A stretch of 27,441 nt of DNA, from positions 1-27,441 of the forward strand of contig CAZWKX010000027.1 of NCBI GenBank assembly GCA_964633975.1, written 5' to 3'. Shown one piece after another: positions 10,567-17,139 of the stretch (positions are counted from its first letter, which is position 1; the number at the start of each line of letters is the position of its first letter). The notes beneath the pieces are model-generated. The model made no database searches. It saw only the letters and a program-made list of their open reading frames with translations, and had not been told where the DNA came from. Source of the stretch: CAZWKX01 sp964633975. GTDB lineage: Bacteria > Actinomycetota > Acidimicrobiia > Spongiisociales > UBA11373. Both the position numbers and the translations under genes were made by a program.

Positions 10567-10591
10567 CTTACGCGCGCCCGGCGCGCGTAAG
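10567..10591 (+). terminator. Long GC-rich inverted repeat between the DUF5719-like gene and DUF3499
   Basis: The 25 bases are a perfect inverted repeat with 12-bp arms (CTTACGCGCGCC and its complement) around one C. It lies 9 bp after the stop codon, so it probably ends the upstream transcript. There is no T-tract on the plus strand. On the minus strand the repeat is followed by TCGGTTTTG, so any intrinsic termination would be stronger in the minus direction. Confidence 0.55.
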
Positions 10592-10622
10592 AACGACATG
10601 GTCAGAATCACGCGTGAGTAGT

Positions 10623-10638
10623 TACATCGATGTAGAGT
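10623..10638 (+). promoter_or_regulatory. Promoter -10 box with overlapping palindrome for DUF3499
   Basis: TAGAGT (10633-10638) lies exactly 7 nt before the ATG at 10646, with no Shine-Dalgarno, as expected for a leaderless transcript. The 12-bp palindrome TACATCGATGTA (10623-10634) overlaps its first two bases, so a dimeric regulator bound there could block the promoter. Confidence 0.45.
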
Positions 10639-10645
10639 GGCCGGC

Positions 10646-10873
10646 ATGATCGAGCGGTGTGTTCGTTGCAGTGGGCCTGCAGCCATCGTCATGGCCTTCG
10701 ACTACCGGCAGCGCCTGGTGTGGCTGGAAGACCTGACCGAGCCTGTGATTCCCGGTGCCGGCTATGCGTTTTGTGTACAGCATGCCGACCGGCTCACCCC
10801 GCCGCTCGGGTGGACGCTGACCGACCGGCGAGCGTCGGTGGGGCATCTGTTCACCTCGCTCGAGGTGGCCTGA
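10646..10873 (+). CDS. DUF3499 family protein
   Basis: This 75-residue protein has a likely zinc site formed by C5 and C8 (CVRC) and C43 and H46 (CVQH), followed by HADRLTPPLGW. This matches the actinobacterial DUF3499 family as I recall it: a Cys pair, a central strand region, then C-x2-H-x-x-RLTxPxGW. Its position next to the glycosyltransferase/DUF5719 pair and a few genes before phosphomannomutase agrees with gene order in Streptomyces. The function is unknown. The start could instead be GTG 10637, adding MAG, but the -10 box spacing favours ATG 10646. The family's usual length is somewhat over 100 residues, so this is a short member. Confidence 0.75.
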   Translation: MIERCVRCSGPAAIVMAFDYRQRLVWLEDLTEPVIPGAGYAFCVQHADRLTPPLGWTLTDRRASVGHLFTSLEVA

Positions 10874-10897
10874 TGCGCCGTCGGATCTGAGGCAGCC

Positions 10898-11200
10898 GTG
10901 CCCCTCGACCCGGATGTGCTCGAAGCGGTCAAAGAGATGGACGAGCACGACCTGCGGCGTCTGGTGATCCTGGCCAAGGCGCGTCTCGAATCCAAGGGGA
11001 TCGGCTTCGGGTCGACGCCCAAGGTCCATCTGCGCTCCCAGTATGTGAAGTGCGGCAAGCGCAACTGCACTCGCTGCCCCCACGGGCCGTACTGGTACGC
11101 CTACTGGACCGAGGACGGCCGGCGCCGGTCCCGGTATGTGGGCAAGCTCGAAGAGGAAGAGGCGCTCAATCCTCGCCTCCGATCTGCCGAAGGACAGTAG
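10898..11200 (+). CDS. Small cysteine-containing protein with C-G-K-x2-C-x2-C-x-H-G-P-Y-W-Y signature
   Basis: This is a 100-residue protein starting at GTG 10898, with GAGG about 5 nt upstream. The N-terminal 35 residues form a charged amphipathic helix. A compact motif follows at 50-70 with C52, C57, C60 and H62, then GPYWYAYW and a basic strand ending RYVGK. This signature resembles the small family I remember as DUF6788, but I cannot verify that. The residues could bind zinc and the basic tail nucleic acid. Function is unknown. It lies between DUF3499 and a zinc-ribbon gene in one direction with short gaps. It is not part of the backbone gene order I know for this locus, so it may be a lineage-specific insertion. 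Confidence 0.65.
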   Translation: MPLDPDVLEAVKEMDEHDLRRLVILAKARLESKGIGFGSTPKVHLRSQYVKCGKRNCTRCPHGPYWYAYWTEDGRRRSRYVGKLEEEEALNPRLRSAEGQ

Positions 11201-11222
11201 GTCGGACAAGGAGGAAGGACAG

Positions 11223-11432
11223 ATGCGCACGCATAGCTCGCGGCGTGCTCACCTCTCAAGTTTCATCTGTCCGCAGTGTGGAGCTGCGGACGTCATCGAG
11301 ATCGGCCTCACACTGCCCGACGACACCGAGGTCGATTTCCGCTCTTGCCACCGTTGTGAGTACCGCTGGTGGAACGCCGACGGCGAGGTGATCGATCTCA
11401 CCGTCGTTCTCGACAAAGCCCGCCCCAGCTGA
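11223..11432 (+). CDS. Small zinc-ribbon protein (TFIIS-like ribbon)
   Basis: This is a 69-residue protein. C16 and C19 (CPQC) and C42 and C45 (CHRC) form a probable zinc ribbon. The second knuckle, in the pattern DFRSCHRCEYRWW, resembles the C-terminal ribbon of TFIIS and archaeal transcription factor S. The acidic C-terminal tail contains GEVIDLTVVLD. The start at ATG 11223 is marked by a strong AGGAGG, 8 nt upstream. The frame is open further upstream, but that part overlaps the preceding gene. A role in binding RNA polymerase or RNA is possible but is inference from the ribbon alone. The TFIIS acidic catalytic loop is not clearly present. A terminator-like hairpin overlaps its stop codon. 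Confidence 0.7.
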   Translation: MRTHSSRRAHLSSFICPQCGAADVIEIGLTLPDDTEVDFRSCHRCEYRWWNADGEVIDLTVVLDKARPS

Positions 11433-11447
11433 CGGCGGGCGCTTTCT
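11418..11447 (+). terminator. Rho-independent-type terminator after the zinc-ribbon gene
   Basis: GCCCGCC (11418-11424) pairs with GGCGGGC (11434-11440) across a 9-nt loop and is followed by GCTTTCT. The hairpin includes the stop codon of the zinc-ribbon gene. It separates that gene from the membrane protein at 11479, which has its own -10 box. Confidence 0.6.
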
Positions 11448-11463
11448 CGATCTGCGCCCGCGG

Positions 11464-11469
11464 TAGCCT
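11464..11469 (+). promoter_or_regulatory. -10 box of the GT-C-like membrane protein, leaderless arrangement
   Basis: TAGCCT ends 9 nt before the GTG at 11479, downstream of a terminator. No Shine-Dalgarno precedes the start and no clear -35 is seen. Confidence 0.4.
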
Positions 11470-11478
11470 GCTGGCTCA

Positions 11479-14055
11479 GTGAACCAGGCTGAGGCTCCTC
11501 TGGCGGCTCCCGTGGCGGGCTCGAACCCCGAAAGGGCGGCTCGGGTGTTCGTGCTGGTGGCCATCGGCACCGTATCTCTGGCGATATTTGCCCTGATGCG
11601 GCCTGACTACCTCTTCGTGGCTAACACCCCGACCGGCGGCGACATGGGGGCACACGTGCTGCTGCCTGCGACGCTGCGCGAATCCGTGCTCCCCTCGGGG
11701 CGGCTCTTAGGCTGGAGCAGCGACTGGTACGCCGGCTTCCCGGTTCTCTACTTCTACTTCCCCCTCCCCGCCTTCGTCATCGTCCTGCTCGACCTGCTGC
11801 TGCCGTACGGCGTCGCCTTCAAGCTGGTGACGGTCGCCGGGCTCGTCGCCATGCCCCCGGCCGCCTACTACTTCGCCCGATCTATGGGCTTCGACCGCGC
11901 CGTGGCGGTCGTCGGCGGTGTTGCCGGGGGCTTTTTTGTGCTCATGGAGAACTACTCGATCCTCGGGGGCAACACACTATCGACGCTGGCCGGGGAGTAC
12001 TCCTACTCCTGGTCGATGGCCCTATCGCTCTTCTATCTGGGGCTGCTGCTGCGCAACATCAAGGAAGAGCGCGGCTTCACCGCGGGCCCGGGGATCCTGC
12101 TGGCGCTGACCGCGCTGTCGCACGTCATCACCGCTTCGGTGGCGGTCGTGGCATCGGTCGCGCTCCTGTACCGCCGCAAGGGAGCGGTTGCAGTCGTGGG
12201 ATCGTGGATCCTGGGCTTCTTCCTGGCCGCTTGGTGGGCTCTGCCTTTCCTGGTGGGCAAGCTGAGCGGGATGATGACGAGCATGGATTGGTGGCCGCAC
12301 ACCGATCTGAAGGAGTGGTTGTGGCCTGATTTCGGGGGGTACTGCGCCCCGTCGTGCCCCGCCCGCGACCTGGTCCCTCTTCTCCTGCTCGCCGTCGGAG
12401 GTATGGCCTGGGCGGCGGCGCGCCGCAAGGCCGTCGGTCCGGCCATCCTGATGATGGTCTTCTCCGTCTTCACCTTCTACCTGTTCGGGGACGTCCTGTT
12501 CGACTGGTTCAAGTTCGGGGACACGCTCAACTCCCGCTGGCTGCCCTACTTCTACTTCGGGGTGTTCCTCTTCGCCGGGCTCTTTGTGGGTATGTTGCTG
12601 GCGGCGATCGCCCGTCGGCTGCGGTCCCTGACGCCGGGACACGTGTTTGCCGCCCTGCTGGCTCTTGTGGTAACCGGCGAGGCGGCGGCCCTATTCGTCA
12701 ACTTCTATTTCGGCGGCTCCATCTCCGAGCGGCTCCTCTGGATGGCTCTTCTTGCCGTGGTTCTCGGGCTCGGGGTGGCCCCCACGGTGCTCGCATTCGT
12801 TCCGGAGCGGCCCATTTCCACCGAGATGTTCGTGCTCATCGGGACTCTCTCCCTGGGGTCGCTGGCGGTCTGGCTGGTGGGGGCGGTGGATTTCTACGCG
12901 GACCGGGGGGCCGGCATCCTCGTTCTGGTGGCCATATCCGCCGGGTCGGCGGCGCTGCTAGCCGCGGTCATGCTCGTGGCGATGTGGCGCCCGTCTCCCC
13001 GGACCGTGTGGGTCGCCGCGGGCGTCGGGGTCCTCCTCTTCATGAACGTCTCCCTCTTCTCCGTGCACAAGACGCCGGGCTGGGCGGCGTGGAACTACAG
13101 CGGCTACGAGGGGAAGGGGGGCTACCCCGAGTACCGGGCGCTGATGGAGGCCCTCGACGAGCAGCCGCCCGGCCGGGTGATGTGGGAGGCCAACAACGAT
13201 CTGGGGACCTACGGCACGCCGATGGCTCTCATGCTGACCGGGTATTGGAGCGAAGGGCATCCTTCAATGGAAGGGCTTCTGTTCGAGTCGTCGTTGACGA
13301 CGAAGTTCCACTTCATCAATGCCTCGGAGATGAGCATCCGGCCTTCGAACCCGATACCCGGCCTCGATTATCCGGGCTTCAACCTGGACCGGGCCGTTGT
13401 CCACATGGCGCTCTACGACGTGGCCTACTACGTCACCTTCACCGAGCAGGCCACCGACGCAGCGGCGGAGGCGGGCTTTGGAATGCTGGCCGAGCCCGAT
13501 CCGTTCACCGTGTATGCCCTGCCGGAGGCCTCGCTGGTCGACGTTGCCTCATACGTCCCCGCGGTTTGGGATGGGGAGGGGCGGTTCCTCGATGCCGCTT
13601 TGGAGTGGTATGGGAACGTCGAGGGTCTCGACTATTGGATGGCGGCCGACGGACCCGCCGATTGGCCCCGCATCACCGACGTGGGTCCGGATGAACGCCA
13701 GACGCCGTACGACGTCGACGGGACGGTCAGCGATATCCGGTACGACGACTACAGCATCTCTTTCCACACCGATGCCGTCGGGGTGCCTCATCTGGTCAAG
13801 GTGTCGTACTTCCCCAACTGGCATGCGGACGGCGCAGAGGGCCCCTACTACGCCGCGCCGTCGCTCATGATCGTGGTGCCGACCGAGGAGGACGTCACGG
13901 TCACTTTCGCTAGGGACTGGGACGACACGCTCGGTTTGATGCTCACCGGGGGCGCTGTGCTGGGTCTGGTCGCGCTGGGACTGAGTCGGAGGCGCCGCCG
14001 CCGGGACGCCGGCCGATTAGCGCCGCTGCCAGAGTCGCCAGCGGATGCGGGCTAG
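11479..14055 (+). CDS. GT-C-like polytopic membrane protein with extracytoplasmic C-terminal domain
   Basis: This is an 858-residue protein. Residues 20-535 contain about 13 hydrophobic segments. The first extracytoplasmic loop carries an acidic motif, PTGGDMGAHVLLP (D55), and the sequence SDWYAGFPVLYFYFPLP, the layout of GT-C enzymes that use lipid-linked sugars (STT3/PMT-like). Proteins of this kind are often annotated as 6-pyruvoyl-tetrahydropterin-synthase-related membrane proteins. Residues 540-830 form a soluble domain outside the membrane, followed by one last helix and an RRRRRR-type basic stop-transfer tail. Its 3' end overlaps the convergent GT2 gene by 39 bp. A DPM-like GT2 could supply the polyprenyl-phosphate sugar this protein would use. 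That pairing is inference. Confidence 0.72.
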   Translation: MNQAEAPLAAPVAGSNPERAARVFVLVAIGTVSLAIFALMRPDYLFVANTPTGGDMGAHVLLPATLRESVLPSGRLLGWSSDWYAGFPVLYFYFPLPAFVIVLLDLLLPYGVAFKLVTVAGLVAMPPAAYYFARSMGFDRAVAVVGGVAGGFFVLMENYSILGGNTLSTLAGEYSYSWSMALSLFYLGLLLRNIKEERGFTAGPGILLALTALSHVITASVAVVASVALLYRRKGAVAVVGSWILGFFLAAWWALPFLVGKLSGMMTSMDWWPHTDLKEWLWPDFGGYCAPSCPARDLVPLLLLAVGGMAWAAARRKAVGPAILMMVFSVFTFYLFGDVLFDWFKFGDTLNSRWLPYFYFGVFLFAGLFVGMLLAAIARRLRSLTPGHVFAALLALVVTGEAAALFVNFYFGGSISERLLWMALLAVVLGLGVAPTVLAFVPERPISTEMFVLIGTLSLGSLAVWLVGAVDFYADRGAGILVLVAISAGSAALLAAVMLVAMWRPSPRTVWVAAGVGVLLFMNVSLFSVHKTPGWAAWNYSGYEGKGGYPEYRALMEALDEQPPGRVMWEANNDLGTYGTPMALMLTGYWSEGHPSMEGLLFESSLTTKFHFINASEMSIRPSNPIPGLDYPGFNLDRAVVHMALYDVAYYVTFTEQATDAAAEAGFGMLAEPDPFTVYALPEASLVDVASYVPAVWDGEGRFLDAALEWYGNVEGLDYWMAADGPADWPRITDVGPDERQTPYDVDGTVSDIRYDDYSISFHTDAVGVPHLVKVSYFPNWHADGAEGPYYAAPSLMIVVPTEEDVTVTFARDWDDTLGLMLTGGAVLGLVALGLSRRRRRRDAGRLAPLPESPADAG

Positions 14056-14724
14056 GCCGAGCAGCGTACGAGGCACTCGGGAGAGGAACGGGGAGCGGGT
14101 GTCGCGCTGCTCTTCCACCAGGGCGGGGACTTCGGCGATCCTGTAGCCGGCGCGCTCGGCGCGGATGACCAGCTCGGTGTCGAAGAGATCCTTGGTGGAG
14201 GCAACAAACGGCACGATGGCCTCGACGACCTCCCGGCGGACCATCTTCATGCCGTGTGTGTCGCTCACCCGGGATCCGAAGAGTACGCGCAGGATCAGGT
14301 TGAACACGAGCGTTCCCGTCCGTCGCAGAAGGCCGCGGCGGTCGTCGGCTCCGGGTGCCCGCTTGGAGGCGAGCACAATATCCGCCGTCTGGGCATGATC
14401 GAGGGCGGCCTCCAGGAAGGCGCTGGAGAAGTAGTCGATGTCGAAGTTGACCACCCAGTCCCCGGCCGCTTCCCGGAAAGCCCTGCGCATGGCCGCGCCA
14501 TAGTCAGCGTAGGGAAGGGTGACGAGGCGCGTGTCGATACGCTGTTCGGCGATGGCCGCGGCCATCTCTGCGGTTCCGTCGGTCGATCCGTTCTCGGCGA
14601 GGATCAGTTCGTAGCTCTCACCGAGGTCGTCGAGCTCTGCGTGGAGCCGCTCAAGCGCGTCGTGAAGGTATGCGGCCTCGTTGTGGATCGGGATGACCAC
14701 GCTCAGCGTGGGAGAACCAGCCAT
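14017..14724 (-). CDS. GT2 family glycosyltransferase (dolichyl/polyprenyl-phosphate sugar synthase-like)
   Basis: This is a 235-residue soluble GT-A-fold enzyme. It has the N-terminal nucleotide-binding strand LSVVIPIHNEAAYL (8-21), ENGSTDGT near 45, and a metal-binding DxD at FDIDYF near 95. A DTHGMKMVRRE segment near 155, with the conserved acidic and basic residues of DPM1-like enzymes, follows. There is no C-terminal membrane domain. It probably transfers a sugar from an NDP or GDP donor to polyprenyl phosphate at the inner membrane face. The ATG at 14724 lacks a Shine-Dalgarno but has TAGACT 9 nt upstream. The last 39 bp overlap the end of the convergent GT-C-like gene. The donor sugar is unknown; mannose would fit the phosphomannomutase nearby. 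Confidence 0.82.
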   Translation of the reverse strand: MAGSPTLSVVIPIHNEAAYLHDALERLHAELDDLGESYELILAENGSTDGTAEMAAAIAEQRIDTRLVTLPYADYGAAMRRAFREAAGDWVVNFDIDYFSSAFLEAALDHAQTADIVLASKRAPGADDRRGLLRRTGTLVFNLILRVLFGSRVSDTHGMKMVRREVVEAIVPFVASTKDLFDTELVIRAERAGYRIAEVPALVEEQRDTRSPFLSRVPRTLLGLARIRWRLWQRR

Positions 14725-14733
14725 CAGCCGGCG

Positions 14734-14739
14734 AGTCTA
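14734..14739 (-). promoter_or_regulatory. -10 box of the GT2 gene
   Basis: Minus-strand TAGACT ends 9 nt before the ATG at 14724. It lies in a 12-mer (CCTAGACTCGCC) that is repeated exactly upstream of the Tat-exported nitroreductase-like gene. Confidence 0.45.
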
Positions 14740-14764
14740 GGGCCGGAGCCGTGACGAGCCGCCG

Positions 14765-14777
14765 GGCCGCAGCGGCC
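14765..14777 (-). terminator. Short GC hairpin between the nitroreductase-like gene and the GT2 gene
   Basis: GGCCGC (14765-14770) and GCGGCC (14772-14777) are inverted around a single A in a G/C-rich stretch after the stop of the minus-strand nitroreductase-like gene. There is no T-tract, so it may stabilise or end that transcript only weakly. Confidence 0.3.
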
Positions 14778-14832
14778 GGGGGCCGCCGGGGCCTCACGGG
14801 ATCGGTTGCCGTCGAGCGGGCCGCCGCCGAGC

Positions 14833-15672
14833 CTAGGTGTCCTGCGGGTAGCCGACGGCCTGCACCAGGGTGATGTGATCGCTGAAGCCCAGGGGCATGC
14901 TGTCCTCCAGCATTTCCAGTGTGAAGCTCGATCGGACCACCGTGGCCAGCCCCTCCGACGCGCAGTACAGGTACACGTTCTGAGCGATGAGCCCGGTGTG
15001 CGCCCACGACCACCGCACGTTCTGGTCCTGGTTTGCCCCCAGGCGGCCGTAGTCGGAGACGTAGATCAGCTGGATCGGGGCCTCGGCCGCCTCAGGCTGG
15101 TTGAGCACGGTGGGGGATCGAACGTCGTCGGAGAGGACCGGCTCCAGCGAGTGCGCCCCGGCGTCGTAGCGGAACAGGCCTTTCTCGGTGGCGACGTATG
15201 TGGAGATATCCTGGCTGTTGTGGGCGGACGGAGCGGTGCGCTGGCCGGTCTCTGGTCGGTTGACGCCGAAGCCGGCCCAGAGCAGGCGGGACAGAAGGTG
15301 CACGGGTATCTCGTCGGTCTTGTAGTCGCGGATGGTCCTGCGGTTCCACGAAGCTTCCACCAACGGCATGCCTCCCCCCATTGCCGGCTCGGGGAGTGCC
15401 AAAGGCTCGCCGCCCGGGACCGCCGCCGGCAGGTACTCCACCAGCGGAGGGATCGTTGTCCCAGCCTCGGTGGTCGTGGGCTCCGGTTCGAGAGTCGTCC
15501 TCGATGCCGGCGTCGTCGAGGATGACGTTTCCGAAGCGGCGGCAGTTGCCGCTGCGGACGTTGCCGCGGACTCTGATGCGCAGCCGCCGATGGCGACTGC
15601 TCCTGCCGCGACAGAGACCAACTTCAAGAAGCTGCGCCTGGTGACTAGGCGATCGGCTTCTGCGTTGCCCGT
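14833..15672 (-). CDS. Tat-exported nitroreductase-family (SagB/ThcOx-like) lipoprotein, unusual start
   Basis: The mature part resembles the FMN-binding nitroreductase/SagB-type oxidoreductase fold. It has RRTIRDY, then APSAHNSQDISTYV followed by GLFRYDAGAHSLEPV, an AHTGLIAQNVYLYCASEGL helix and a C-terminal VQAVGYP. The N terminus is a textbook twin-arginine lipoprotein signal: TRRSFLK, a hydrophobic stretch, then the lipobox IGGC and a Ser/Thr/Ala-rich linker. The twin arginines lie upstream of the only canonical start in this frame (TTG 15627), and no ATG, GTG or TTG occurs between that TTG and the in-frame stop at 15724-15726. An ACG at 15672-15670, with GGAGGG 5 nt upstream, would give MGNAEADRLVTRRSFLK, so I use it as the probable start. 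With TTG 15627 the protein is 264 residues. Confidence 0.7.
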   Translation of the reverse strand, partial: TGNAEADRLVTRRSFLKLVSVAAGAVAIGGCASESAATSAAATAAASETSSSTTPASRTTLEPEPTTTEAGTTIPPLVEYLPAAVPGGEPLALPEPAMGGGMPLVEASWNRRTIRDYKTDEIPVHLLSRLLWAGFGVNRPETGQRTAPSAHNSQDISTYVATEKGLFRYDAGAHSLEPVLSDDVRSPTVLNQPEAAEAPIQLIYVSDYGRLGANQDQNVRWSWAHTGLIAQNVYLYCASEGLATVVRSSFTLEMLEDSMPLGFSDHITLVQAVGYPQDT

Positions 15673-15677
15673 TGCGA

Positions 15678-15683
15678 CCCTCC
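15678..15683 (-). promoter_or_regulatory. Ribosome binding site in front of a putative ACG start
   Basis: Minus-strand GGAGGG lies 5 nt before ACG (15672-15670), in frame with the Tat signal. A second strong site, AGGAGG at 15720-15725, has no start codon of any usual kind within reach. The close spacing of GGAGGG supports ACG, or a mutated ATG, as the start. Confidence 0.45.
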
Positions 15684-15746
15684 GGGACTTGTTCTTGAAG
15701 CGACCTGCGAGCGGCTGTTCCTCCTACGTGCCGCGGCTGGCAGGCG

Positions 15747-15752
15747 AGTCTA
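15747..15752 (-). promoter_or_regulatory. -10 box of the Tat nitroreductase-like gene
   Basis: Minus-strand TAGACT, within CCTAGACTCGCC, predicts a transcript start near 15740. It is divergent from the phosphomannomutase -10 box at 15779-15784. Confidence 0.4.
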
Positions 15753-15778
15753 GGTCGGGCGGGCAAGCCATCGGCCCG

Positions 15779-15784
15779 TACAAT
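15779..15784 (+). promoter_or_regulatory. -10 box of the phosphomannomutase operon, leaderless arrangement
   Basis: TACAAT, a near-consensus -10 box, ends 8 nt before the ATG at 15793. There is no Shine-Dalgarno and no clear -35. It would drive the four-gene operon through ahcY. Confidence 0.55.
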
Positions 15785-15792
15785 GCGGCGCC

Positions 15793-17139
15793 ATGGAGCT
15801 GGATTCGATCTTCAAGGCCTACGACATCCGTGGGCTGGTTCCCGAGCAGCTCGATGAGGAGACGGCGGGTGCCATAGGGTCGGCGTTCGCCGCCTTTGCC
15901 GGTGCAGATCGGATCGCCGTGGGGCAGGATTGCCGCACCTCGTCGCCCGGGCTCGCCGCCGCGTTTATCGCAGGAGCCGCGTCGCAAGGGGTGGACGTCG
16001 ACGACTTGGGCATAGTCACCACCGACATGGTCTACTTCGCTTCCGGGGCCTTCGACGAGCCGGGCGCCATGATCACCGCATCACACAATCCCGGAGAGTG
16101 GAACGGCATCAAGCTGTGCCTGGCTGGCGCCGCTCCCGTCGGCGCCGAGAGCGGGCTCGACGAGGTGCGGCGCCTTGCCGGGCGCCCACGTCCACAGGTG
16201 GAGGCAGGCCGAGTGCGGCGTCGCGATGTGCTCGGCGGCTATCTGGATCACCTGCTTTCCATCGTCGACGTTTCGCGTTTTGCCGCCATCCGCGTCGCGG
16301 TGGACGGCGGGAACGGCGTGGCGGGAGTAGCGGTGCCCGCCGTGTTCGAGCGGCTCCCGGCCGATCTGATCGGTCTCTACCTCGAACCCGACGGCACGTT
16401 TCCCAATCATCACCCCGACCCGCTTCGGCCCGAGAACCTCCGGGATCTGGAGGAGCTGATGCGCCGGGAGCGGCCCGACCTCGGCGTTGCCTTCGACGGC
16501 GATGCCGACCGCGCCTTCTTCGTCGACGGTGAGCTCGAGCCGCTGCCGGGAAGCACCGTGACCGCCATCATCGCCGGGTGGTTCCTGGCTCGGGAGCCGG
16601 GATCGGCCGTGGTGCACAATCTCATATGCAGCCGTGCCGTGCCGGAGACGGTGCGTCTGGCGGGAGGGACGCCGATCCGCACCCGCGTGGGCCACTCGTT
16701 CATCAAGGCGGTCATGAAGGAGAGCGGCGCCATCTTCGGTGGGGAGCACAGCGGCCACTATTACTTTCGGGACAATTTCCGGGCCGACTCGGGCATCCTG
16801 GCCATGCTCGTCCTCATGCAGGTTGTGTCCGAGGCGGGCCGGCCGCTCTCGGAGATCCGTGCCGAGTTCGAGCCATACGCCCAGTCCGGTGAGATCAACC
16901 TGGAGGTCGCCGACCAGTCGGCGGCCACCGAAGCCGTGGCCGCGGCGTTTGCCGGCGGCGATCAGGACCGGCTGGACGGCCTCACCGTGTCGTGGAGCGA
17001 CAGGTGGTTCAACCTTCGTCCCTCCAATACCGAGCCGGTGCTGCGGCTCAACGTGGAGGCGCCGGATGCCGCCGGTGTGGCTGCTCTGGTGCGGCAGGTC
17101 GAGGAGATCATCGAGGAGGTACCCGGTGTCGGTTCCTGA
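15793..17139 (+). CDS. Phosphomannomutase/phosphoglucomutase (alpha-D-phosphohexomutase)
   Basis: This 448-residue cytoplasmic enzyme interconverts mannose (or glucose) 6- and 1-phosphates and feeds GDP-mannose and envelope glycan synthesis. All four active-site blocks are present. They are the phosphoserine loop TASHNP with S97, the Mg2+ loop DGDADR with D235, D237 and D239, the sugar-binding loop GGEHSGHYYF at about 316-325, and the phosphate-binding loop RPSNTEP near 413. The N-terminal FKAYDIRG is typical of the bacterial PMM/PGM group. Length matches the family. It heads an operon with a Trm112-like gene, whose start lies 14 bp inside this gene, then the SIS isomerase and ahcY, the gene order I know from other actinobacteria. 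Specificity for mannose over glucose is inferred from context. Confidence 0.93.
   Translation: MELDSIFKAYDIRGLVPEQLDEETAGAIGSAFAAFAGADRIAVGQDCRTSSPGLAAAFIAGAASQGVDVDDLGIVTTDMVYFASGAFDEPGAMITASHNPGEWNGIKLCLAGAAPVGAESGLDEVRRLAGRPRPQVEAGRVRRRDVLGGYLDHLLSIVDVSRFAAIRVAVDGGNGVAGVAVPAVFERLPADLIGLYLEPDGTFPNHHPDPLRPENLRDLEELMRRERPDLGVAFDGDADRAFFVDGELEPLPGSTVTAIIAGWFLAREPGSAVVHNLICSRAVPETVRLAGGTPIRTRVGHSFIKAVMKESGAIFGGEHSGHYYFRDNFRADSGILAMLVLMQVVSEAGRPLSEIRAEFEPYAQSGEINLEVADQSAATEAVAAAFAGGDQDRLDGLTVSWSDRWFNLRPSNTEPVLRLNVEAPDAAGVAALVRQVEEIIEEVPGVGS

Noticed and set aside
9331..10692. Long (453-codon) minus-strand open frame opposite the DUF5719-like gene
   Set aside because: It is a GC-rich shadow frame. 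The His/Arg/Gln-rich product has no motifs, and the plus strand has a signal peptide, coupling and a ribosome binding site.
12354..13694. 446-codon plus-strand frame inside the GT-C-like membrane protein
   Set aside because: The Arg/Gly/Pro-rich product is typical of an out-of-frame reading. The other frame encodes clear membrane helices.
15092..15766. Minus-strand frame of 224 codons overlapping the Tat nitroreductase-like gene, which could supply its start by frameshift
   Set aside because: Its product is Arg-rich shadow sequence, and the GGAGGG-ACG start explains the N terminus without a frameshift. It stays a fallback if the sequence contains an indel.
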